From Halomonas halodenitrificans DSM 735 (GTDB taxonomy: Bacteria; Pseudomonadota; Gammaproteobacteria; Pseudomonadales; Halomonadaceae), in contig NZ_JHVH01000016.1 of the NCBI RefSeq assembly GCF_000620045.1, forward strand, positions 35,406 through 99,405: a stretch of 64,000 nt of DNA, in the 5' to 3' direction. The position numbers and the translations under genes were made by a program. Positions 57,717-64,000 of this stretch are shown one piece after another; positions within the stretch are counted from its first letter, which is position 1, and every line of letters starts with the position of its first letter. A model generated the notes under the pieces. The model was not told where the DNA came from. It searched no databases and saw only the letters and a program-made list of their open reading frames with translations.

Positions 57717-58805
57717 ATGTGGCATCGACGTGAGTTTCTCAAGGCGGCGCTGGCCGGCCTGGGCTCCCTGGGCCTGCCGCCGCTTGGCTGGGCACAGAGC
57801 GAGCCCCGGGGCACCTGGCTGTGGAGCGCCATCGACGACGCCCAGGGTCACCAGCTCATCGGCTACCAGCCGGCTACCGGGAGTCACTTCCGCATCCCCG
57901 TGCCGGAACGCTGCCACAGCGGCTGTCGACGGCCGGGGCATCCACAGATCGCACTGTTTGCCAGGCGTCCGGGACGCTCGATCCATGTGCTGGACGGCAT
58001 CGAACAACGCGAAACGGCCCGCATCGAGGCCGGTCCCGACTACCATTTCTATGGACACGGCGCCTACTCCCCGGACGGCCGGCACCTCTATGCCACCGCC
58101 AACCGCATCGAGGATGGTGCGGGGGTGATACGCGTGTTCGCGGCGAATGACGGCTATACCCTCGAGGGCGACATCGACCTCGCCGGCACCGGCCCCCATG
58201 AGCTGCGCCTGATGCCGGATGGCCAGACGCTGATGGTCGGGCTCGGTGGCATCCGCACGCATCCCGATTATGGTCGGGTAAAGCTCAACCTGGACGACAT
58301 GGCACCGGCACTCCTGCAGGTGAACCGGACGAGCGGCGAGATCCTTGAGCGCCATGCCCCGAGTCACCACCAGCTGAGCTGTCGTCATCTGGACGTTGCC
58401 CCCGACGGCGGCGTATTGGCGGGATACCAGTTTCAGGGGCCGGCCTGGAAGCGCCACCCCCTGCTGGCCTATCGCGATCCACGAGGAGAGTTTACGGAGC
58501 TTACGCTGCCGGACGACCTCACCGATGAACTGCGCCACTACATCGCCAGTGTCGCCATGGCCCCCGACACCGCCCGGGCCCTGATCACCGCCCCTCGGGG
58601 GCATCGGGTTCTGCTACTGGACCGAGACGAAAAACGGCTGATAACAAGCCACCACCTCCCGGATGCCGCCGGCGCCCTGCCGGACGGACACGGCGGCTTC
58701 TGGGTGTCATCGGGTCATGGCGCGCTCTATAGCGTTCCGGGTGACGGCTCTCCACCACGGCGAATCGATAGGCTCGATCTGAGTTGGGATAATCACTTGA
58801 GTTGA
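57717..58805 (+). CDS. DUF1513 domain protein, Tat-exported
   Basis: A 362-residue protein with a twin-arginine leader (HRREFLKAALAGLGSLGLPP) and a beta-propeller-like body (YSPDGRHLYATANRIEDGAG; ELRLMPDGQTLMVGLGGI). DUF1513 proteins have no assigned activity but are almost always found after imelysin genes. It begins two bases after the second imelysin stop. Confidence 0.88.
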   Translation: MWHRREFLKAALAGLGSLGLPPLGWAQSEPRGTWLWSAIDDAQGHQLIGYQPATGSHFRIPVPERCHSGCRRPGHPQIALFARRPGRSIHVLDGIEQRETARIEAGPDYHFYGHGAYSPDGRHLYATANRIEDGAGVIRVFAANDGYTLEGDIDLAGTGPHELRLMPDGQTLMVGLGGIRTHPDYGRVKLNLDDMAPALLQVNRTSGEILERHAPSHHQLSCRHLDVAPDGGVLAGYQFQGPAWKRHPLLAYRDPRGEFTELTLPDDLTDELRHYIASVAMAPDTARALITAPRGHRVLLLDRDEKRLITSHHLPDAAGALPDGHGGFWVSSGHGALYSVPGDGSPPRRIDRLDLSWDNHLS

Positions 58806-58884
58806 GTCAACCCTCGCCGTACCGAACGAGTTGTTGTGAAAGCTCGCTCTCGCCATTCCCTCTGCATGGCTCCAAAAGGGAGCC

Positions 58885-58901
58885 AACGCCAAAGGCGTTT
58901 T
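58885..58901 (+). terminator. Short hairpin with T-run after the iron operon
   Basis: AACGCC / GGCGTT with an AAA loop runs into TTTT, 80 bases after the DUF1513 stop. It is a modest intrinsic terminator. Confidence 0.5.
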
Positions 58902-59062
58902 CCCGTAAGCCTGGTCGGCTTTAGCGCCAGAGGCGGTGCCATCAATGCTGCCGAGTCGTCGGTGAGTACCACTTAGTCTGATTCAACGACAGACAGGGCC
59001 TGGCTCGAGTATTCTCTCTGAATCAGGGCCAGGCGCCTTCACGGCACCTGGCCAACAGCGAC

Positions 59063-60370
59063 ATGTCTATCAACCGGGAGAATCGGGTCTTGCCGGCACC
59101 AGGAACAACACATCAACTTCACCCGCTGACCGGCCAGTTTCACGAAGCAAGCCGAGAGGCGCTGTATCGCAGTAGCATCGAGCCGCGAGTACGAACGGAA
59201 ACCTGTCTGACGCTGAGTGTGGCGACCCTGATCTACGCCATGTTTGCCATCTCGGACTATTTTTATACCGGCTTGACCCTGGAGTTCACCCTGCTGATCA
59301 CCATGCGCACGCTGGTGGTCGCCTCATGCCTGATCCTGGCATTCGTGCTCGGACGTCTGGGTGACTATACTCGCCATGCCTGGCTGCACGCCCTGCCACT
59401 CTGGATACTGGCGACCGGCATCATACTGATCGTTCCCTTGCGTCCCGAGACCCTCTCGACTCAGGTGCCGGCGGTCGTGGCTGCCACCATTGCCTTCTAC
59501 CTGCTCATCCCTAACCTGCTGCCCGTCGCGGCAGTCGCCAGCCTCTATCTGGGCATCGGCTTTCTGGTTGCGTCCGTGATAGCGGCGGATGCCTCTCCCG
59601 TGGTGGTGATGCGCACGACGCTGCTGCTTATCATGACCAATGGCGTCGGCTTCTTCACCCTGCTGCGTCTCGAGAAGCTGCAGCGCAAGCAGTTCGCGCT
59701 TCTCCAGGAGGAGCGTGTACAGAACCACCAGCTGATCGAGGAGATCACTCACCGCCAATCGCTGGAGACTCAGCTGCGCAGGGTTGCCGAGCAGGATGCG
59801 CTAACCGGCCTGGACTCTCGTGGCCACTTCATGGCGTGCGCCGAAGCGCTGTTGCGGCGCTGTCGATTCGACAAGACACCCTTCAGCCTGTTCATGATCG
59901 ACGTGGATCACTTCAAGACCATCAACGATACCTGGGGCCATAGCCAGGGAGATCGAGTGTTGTCCGCGATCGCAGCAGCCTGTCGGCAATCACTCAGGCC
60001 CCAGGATGTCATCGGACGCTTCGGAGGGGAGGAATTTATCGTGGCCCTGCCGGGAACCCATCTGAATGACGCTCGAATGGTCGCGGAGCGTCTGAAAGAA
60101 GAGGTCGCCGAACTGACAATAATTGAAGACATGCCCGACCAACGCCTGAGCGTCACCATCGGTGTCGCCGGAGTTCTCGACGAGGAAGCCGACCTGGAAC
60201 AGCTGATTCAGCAGGCGGACCGCGCCCTCTACGCCGGCAAGCGCGGCGGCAGGAATCGGGTGGTGGTCAGTCACGAAGGGAGCGAAGAGGCCCCCTCAAC
60301 CCAACCCAGAAACAAAAGCTGGACTACGCCGATGCCGGAACCTGTCAACCTGATTCGGACAGATCGTTAA
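59063..60370 (+). CDS. Membrane diguanylate cyclase (GGDEF), C-terminus altered by an IS
   Basis: A 435-residue protein that should make the second messenger cyclic di-GMP. About six hydrophobic segments (residues 50-220) form a membrane sensor, followed by a short coiled region and a GGDEF domain (EQDALTGLDSRGHFMACAEA; FMIDVDHFKTINDTWGHSQG; active site GRFGGEEFIVALPG). The GGEEF form is catalytically competent, and no I-site RxxD is seen five residues before it. The IS begins at 60343, so residues 427-435 (PVNLIRTDR) and the stop codon are IS-derived; the native end is lost, but the catalytic domain is whole. Confidence 0.9.
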   Translation: MSINRENRVLPAPGTTHQLHPLTGQFHEASREALYRSSIEPRVRTETCLTLSVATLIYAMFAISDYFYTGLTLEFTLLITMRTLVVASCLILAFVLGRLGDYTRHAWLHALPLWILATGIILIVPLRPETLSTQVPAVVAATIAFYLLIPNLLPVAAVASLYLGIGFLVASVIAADASPVVVMRTTLLLIMTNGVGFFTLLRLEKLQRKQFALLQEERVQNHQLIEEITHRQSLETQLRRVAEQDALTGLDSRGHFMACAEALLRRCRFDKTPFSLFMIDVDHFKTINDTWGHSQGDRVLSAIAAACRQSLRPQDVIGRFGGEEFIVALPGTHLNDARMVAERLKEEVAELTIIEDMPDQRLSVTIGVAGVLDEEADLEQLIQQADRALYAGKRGGRNRVVVSHEGSEEAPSTQPRNKSWTTPMPEPVNLIRTDR

Positions 60371-61457
60371 AAATTAGTGTCGATTTCGTCGCGGTGGCAC
60401 CTGCCGCCGATAGCGTCGGGAAGTTCACCACGCTGTAGGGGGCCGGGTCGTCGTCATCGGGCTGTACTGGATTGATCGAGACACTGTCCGGTGGCAGCGC
60501 CACCTTTGGGCGTCCGCGTAGGAACCGCTCGGGATGCGCCTCGAAGCTGTCATCGAGCGCTCGCTGGCGGACCTCGGCAATCTCGCGATATCGGCCGGTG
60601 AAGACCTGCTCCGGCGTGAAGCCAGCCAGCCCGCTGTGATGGTGCAGCAGGTTGTACCAGTCGACGTAAGCGCTGTACCACTGCCGGGCATGGACGATGC
60701 TCTCGAAGCGCCCCGGGTAATCGGGCTGGTACTTGCTGGTCTTGAACTGGCTTTCGCTGAAGGGGTTGTCGTTGCTGACCCGCGGCCGGCTATGACTGCA
60801 CGTGACCCCCAGCTCTCCCATGAGATCCAGATAGCTCCGGGCGATCATCGGCGAGCCTCGATCCTGGTGGAGCGTCAGTGCGCCATGCGGGATACCGTAG
60901 CGATCCACGGCCTCCTGGAAGAGCTGCTGAGCCAAGGCGGCATTCTCCTTGTGGGAGACCATCCAGGCCACGATGAAGCGGCTGTACAGGTCCAGCACCA
61001 CGTAGAGGTTGAGGTAGACGCCGCGTCGCCGCGTGGGCAATTTGCTGATGTCCCACGTCCAGGCCTCATTGGCGGCCCTTGCCGTGATGCGTGGGACGGC
61101 ATGGTGTTGGGGAGCACGCTGAGGACGGCGGTCACCGCTCTCCTTGGCCTCACGCAGCTGCCGGTACCACGTGCTGAGCGAGCCAAGATAGATCCCTTGC
61201 TGCAGCAGGTCGTGATAGATCTCATACACCGGCTGATCCCGATAGGGCTCGCTATGTGCGATCTCCAGCATTTTCGCTCGCTCCTCGGCCGACAGGGCCC
61301 TGGGCTGCGGGCAATGCCGGCGCGACGTTGAAGCTCCGGTATAAGGCTCATGGCGGCGTTTTCGCCAGGCGTACACCGTGCTGCGGTTGATGCCCAGGGC
61401 TCGGCAGGCCATGGCCAATGGGAGGCGCGCCGGGCGCTCTTCGAGCACCGTGATCAT
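60345..61457 (-). CDS. IS3-family transposase OrfB (DDE integrase core)
   Basis: A 370-residue transposase subunit. An N-terminal helix-turn-helix (ACRALGINRSTVYAWRKRRH) is followed by an HTH_21-like segment and an rve integrase core with the acidic triad in WTWDISKLPT, LTLHQDRGSPM and NPFSESQFKTSKYQ. The ATG overlaps the OrfA stop by four bases, but the active transposase is probably an OrfAB fusion made by frameshifting. It appears intact. Confidence 0.92.
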   Translation of the reverse strand: MITVLEERPARLPLAMACRALGINRSTVYAWRKRRHEPYTGASTSRRHCPQPRALSAEERAKMLEIAHSEPYRDQPVYEIYHDLLQQGIYLGSLSTWYRQLREAKESGDRRPQRAPQHHAVPRITARAANEAWTWDISKLPTRRRGVYLNLYVVLDLYSRFIVAWMVSHKENAALAQQLFQEAVDRYGIPHGALTLHQDRGSPMIARSYLDLMGELGVTCSHSRPRVSNDNPFSESQFKTSKYQPDYPGRFESIVHARQWYSAYVDWYNLLHHHSGLAGFTPEQVFTGRYREIAEVRQRALDDSFEAHPERFLRGRPKVALPPDSVSINPVQPDDDDPAPYSVVNFPTLSAAGATATKSTLIFNDLSESG

Positions 61458-61858
61458 GGTTCGCTCCCATTGTTCATGCGATCGAGCATCGATAGCGCTT
61501 TTTTTTGGAGCGATAGGCAGTCTTCGGCGGTCGAGAGCCTCTGCTGAAGACGGGCGTTCTCACGCTCCAGTGCCTCGATACGCTTCTGCTCCGGCGTCTT
61601 GCTCGGGTTCGGCCCTGGGGCGGTCTTGTGGAGCTTCTCCACGCCGCTCTCGGCAAGCTCCTTGCGCCAAGTGGTCAGCTGGCTGTTGTAGAGCTTTTCG
61701 CGGCGTAACAGCTGCCCGAGCTCACCATGCTGGCAGGCATCGGCTTCTGCGAGGATGCGCAACTTGTATTCGGTCGAGAACTGACGACGTGTGCGTTTCT
61801 CCAGCTTGGGATTCGGCGTGACCTGATGATCGGGCAGCTCGGTTGGCGGTTTAGGCAT
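61454..61858 (-). CDS. IS3-family transposase OrfA
   Basis: A 134-residue DNA-binding subunit: helix-turn-helix in TRRQFSTEYKLRILAEADAC and LGQLLRREKLYNSQLTTWRK, then a leucine-zipper-like coil (RIEALERENARLQQRLSTAE) used for multimerisation. An A8 run at codons 118-120 allows a -1 shift into the OrfB frame. Confidence 0.9.
   Translation of the reverse strand: MPKPPTELPDHQVTPNPKLEKRTRRQFSTEYKLRILAEADACQHGELGQLLRREKLYNSQLTTWRKELAESGVEKLHKTAPGPNPSKTPEQKRIEALERENARLQQRLSTAEDCLSLQKKALSMLDRMNNGSEP
61499..61506 (-). promoter_or_regulatory. Probable programmed -1 frameshift site
   Basis: On the minus strand eight As (CAA AAA AAA GCG) occur near the OrfA end. A -1 slip here gives an open frame (K S A I D A R S H E Q W E R T) that joins OrfB at its ATG, predicting a 504-residue OrfAB. 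This is the usual IS3-family mechanism. Confidence 0.75.
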
Positions 61859-62067
61859 GATACGGGCTCCTGAACCTCGGGCTCTGATATTGAGCTTAAC
61901 TCACTGAGCCGGTGTATGGAATCAGGTTGACACACAGGGGATTCGGCGTGACCTGATGATCGGGCAGCTCGGTTGGCGGTTTCGGCATGATACGGGCTCC
62001 TGAACCTCGGGCTCTGATATTGAGCTTAACTCACTGAGCCGGTGTATGGATTCAGGTTGACACACAG
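61808..62067. repeat. 130-bp tandem duplication of the IS right end
   Basis: 61808-61937 and 61938-62067 are adjacent copies that differ at only two positions (a61853/c61983 and a61921/t62051). The unit includes the first codons of OrfA, its upstream region and the terminal inverted repeat. It looks like the scar of two nested or tandem insertions followed by deletion, or of replication slippage. Confidence 0.9.
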
Positions 62068-62080
62068 GGATGCCTCCCAG

Positions 62081-62205
62081 GCCAAGCACTGGCTCACGCT
62101 GATCGAAACGGGCACGGCCGGCTGTTGGACGTGGTGGTGAGGCGCATGATGCGGGTGAGTGGCTTGGGGAGCCTCGTAAGCAAGACCGACACAGCCCTCA
62201 GGTAG
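62081..62205 (+). pseudogene. Frameshifted RecD-like C-terminal remnant
   Basis: The plus strand reads A-K-H-W-L-T-L-I-E-T-G, then, after a one-base frame change near 62112, G-R-L-L-D-V-V-V-R-R-M-M-R-V-S-G-L-G, ending at a TAG at 62203. This follows the end of the intact RecD here (ARHWLSLVEAGRGQLLDAVE, then RRVMRTSGLG) residue by residue. It is a fragment of a recD-like helicase gene whose remainder was lost at the IS junction. Confidence 0.7.
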
Positions 62206-62297
62206 TGGCGGCTTTCGGCCATAAGCGGTCGTTCGGTGTGTGGCGCTTCTGGCAGAGTCGCAGTCGCCGCGACAGTGCAGAATTTGGAAGCTATTTG

Positions 62298-63727
62298 TCA
62301 TTTCCTATAGGGATTAACTCTTATGATGTCATTTGAGAAGCGATCCTCACTCCATGAAGAAATAATTTCTCTTGACTTAAGCCATTCGACTAAAGCCTGA
62401 TTCTCAGTAGTGTTTTTCAATCTCGGCCTATAGTAGCCAGTTTTTATTTCGGAGAATGGTTGGGGCAAGTTAGCTAAGACATGTCGCACTTCGTCATTCG
62501 ACATAAGAGAGTGATATTTGTTAAAGAGTGAAATTTGCGTCACTATAGGCGTGGAGTTTATTATAAGGGATTTCGCAATACTACTGTTAAGGTTGGATAA
62601 GATAGCGTCAGTGCTGTTAATAACCGGGCCGATAATCGCTGATCGCTCGGGAAGGTCCTCAAGCGCCCCTAGATCCATCAATTCGACTATCCTGAGCTTG
62701 TCCACATTACCAATTTTAGATTGAAGAAGTTTCTCTCGGAAGTCATCGTCGAGTGCAAATTTTTCTGGATCCACCAGATATGTATCGATGTTGGCTGCGA
62801 CGAATAGTATCTGCAAATCCCTATTATCAGCGAGCGCGTCGAGACTCTCCTTAGTGAATGTTATTTTTCCTTCATCAATCACGATTCGAAGCTTGGTTGA
62901 TTCCAATCCTTCGGGTAGTTTACTGAAAGCCTTCGGCAAGGCATGAACATATTCATTATAGGCAGCATCAGATAGCGAGCCCGCCTCGAAAAGGAATTGA
63001 CGCAGCTGCTGTGAGTCCGAGTCGCTTGGGATAGGGTGTTGTAGGATAGCGCCGCGGACAACATCTCGTTCAAGGTAGCCAACTAGGCTATCTGCTTCGA
63101 ACCCATCCGCTTCCATGAAAGCAAGACAGTTCACCCAGCTTGGTTCAATCATATTTATCTTGAACAGCATTGCGTGCAATCTATCGGGCACATCCTCTAG
63201 AGTTGGCAGCAGGGTCGTCTGCCGTTCAAGAAACTCCCAAAGAACATTTTTATCAAGCGTATCGTGGCGAAGCACGGCGAGAATAGCGGGAGCATCCTCT
63301 TTTGAATTTCCTTGTAGCGAAAGAAGGATATCGCGTAGGTAGAGATCAAAATCGCGCTCAACTCGCTTAATCAAGGTTGTATTATTCTTTAAACGTATGG
63401 TCGTGAAGTTCCTCTCACGTAGTTTCTCAAGATCGTTCTCTCCCAAAATCGCTTGGTAGACGTATTCCAAGTTCGGGATCGTAAGTTCGAAAAATCCCTT
63501 CTCGAACATGAGCCGCACAACTTCAGAGTGCTCTTTTATTTTATCCAGATCTTTAATCTCAAAGTCGAGACATGCAAGGCGCTCCGGTGCTAGCTCGGAT
63601 GCATTCACCAGAATCTCTGGAAGATTTTCCGAAATAAATTCAGGCAATTCTGAAAAATCTCTTGCAAGCGCTTTTAGCGAGGTTTCGGGTAGGTTCGAGA
63701 CCAGCTGGGTGACATGGGAGATATTGT
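62298..63727 (-). pseudogene. YobI-like ATPase fragment, 5' end removed by an ISL3 element
   Basis: A minus-strand frame, open from the IS boundary at about 63727 to a stop at 62298 (about 475 codons). It is much lower in GC than its surroundings. No P-loop is present. Segments such as GFFELTIPNLEYVYQAILGE, LRERNFTTIRLKNN and FKINMIEPSWVNCLAFMEAD resemble the C-terminal half of YobI-type P-loop NTPases, large proteins of unknown, possibly defensive, role. The only in-frame start is a TTG at 63647, giving 449 residues without a ribosome site. The N-terminal ATPase half is missing, so it is most likely non-functional. The family assignment rests on pattern only. Confidence 0.6.
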
Positions 63728-64000
63728 GGCTCTTCGACGCTGGGTGTGGAATTCGCCCCCTGAGCTGGGTCAGGATATGACCTCCACGACGACAGGAGGT
63801 ATGGCATGGACGGCACCCAGATTCTGACCCTCGGCCTGGGCCTGGAAGCGCCCTGGATTCTCAAGGACCAGCACCTGGATACCGCCGTATCGCCCCACCG
63901 GCTGGATCTCTACGTCGAAGCCGAGCGCGGCAGCCTCTACCCCTGTCCTGAGTGCGGTGATGCTTGTCCGGCTCATGACTTTGCCGACAAGACGTGGCGG
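63728..64000 (+). mobile_element. Left part of an ISL3-family insertion sequence
   Basis: The element probably begins with GGCTCTTCGACG at 63728, where the foreign gene's reading frame stops making sense and GC content jumps. A transposase gene starts about 78 bases inside. If the boundary is right, the eight bases before it (63720-63727) should recur after the far end, which is outside the window. Confidence 0.7.
63806..64000 (+). CDS. ISL3-family transposase, N-terminal part
   Basis: The gene runs off the window; 65 residues are visible. They begin DGTQILTLGLGLEAPWILKD and contain a zinc-ribbon start (SLYPCPECGDACPAHDFADK, then TWR), as in ISL3-family transposases. The ATG at 63806 is six bases after aggaggt; the ATG at 63801 is too close and out of frame. 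Confidence 0.85.
   Translation, partial: MDGTQILTLGLGLEAPWILKDQHLDTAVSPHRLDLYVEAERGSLYPCPECGDACPAHDFADKTWR

Larger units (their letters stand above)
60343..61932 (-). mobile_element. IS3-family insertion sequence
   Basis: The element is bounded by 14-base inverted ends, TGTCAACCTGATTC at 60343-60356 and its exact complement at 61919-61932. It encodes OrfA and OrfB on the minus strand with a frameshift site between them. The OrfB stop codon lies within the terminal repeat. A second copy of the right end, with one mismatch, lies 130 bases further out, so the true outer boundary is ambiguous (61932 or 62062). No clear target duplication is visible. Confidence 0.85.

Overview
The window is GC-rich bacterial DNA with densely packed genes and a halophilic gammaproteobacterial gene repertoire. 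A Halomonas-like member of the Halomonadaceae is the best guess, inferred from protein character, gene order and codon bias; there is no rRNA here to prove it. I saw no tRNA, rRNA or CRISPR array. One low-GC island near the right end, between two insertion sequences, is clearly foreign.

Layout. 0.1-3.5 kb: a TRAP transporter (P, Q and M subunits) and a small helix-turn-helix protein. 3.6-14.3 kb: a redox/selenium block. It has an FNR/ANR-type site, then ttrB-ttrC-ttrA (tetrathionate-reductase-type molybdoenzyme), then a fused FAD-oxidoreductase/selenophosphate synthetase (selD), then a three-gene phosphonate-type ABC transporter of the family proposed to carry selenate. 14.3-18.1 kb (minus strand): ilvD, a DsbA/FrnE-like thiol oxidoreductase overlapping an OsmC-like protein, and an AhpD-like protein. 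18.2-21.3 kb: a 1038-residue PLD-nuclease/superfamily 2 helicase. 21.5-24.2 kb: mmsA with a divergent LysR regulator. 24.4-28.2 kb: katG and selO, convergent on one shared terminator. 28.2-30.2 kb: a LysR regulator divergent from an EamA exporter. 30.7-36.1 kb: a sodium/solute symporter with a 42-residue partner, ogt, matB, a 2-hydroxychromene-2-carboxylate isomerase and a haloacid dehalogenase, followed by about 340 bp of decayed fragments. 36.4-47.1 kb: a small secreted protein, then recC-recB-recD in one overlapping operon. 47.2-53.4 kb: a LysR regulator divergent from a quinone/electrophile-stress cluster (DoxX, WrbA, glutathionyl-hydroquinone reductase, a frameshifted pirin, an MliC-like lipoprotein, a second pirin, an FMN reductase). 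53.8-58.8 kb: a probable Fur-controlled imelysin / di-haem oxidoreductase / imelysin / DUF1513 iron operon. 59.1-60.4 kb: a membrane diguanylate cyclase whose last codons come from an inserted IS. 60.3-64.0 kb: an IS3-family element with a tandemly duplicated end, a frameshifted recD tail, a low-GC YobI-like ATPase fragment, and the start of an ISL3-family element that truncates it.

How it works together. The ttr/sel block suggests anaerobic use of sulfur or selenium oxyanions with selenium assimilation beside it. KatG, OsmC, the AhpD-like protein, the DsbA-like protein and SelO form a scattered oxidative/thiol-stress set. The WrbA-GST-pirin cluster handles quinones and electrophiles. RecBCD and the PLD-helicase act on DNA ends. 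The strongest leads are the FNR-site/ttr/selD/selenate-transporter arrangement, the small symporter partner, and the IS-bounded foreign fragment at the right end.
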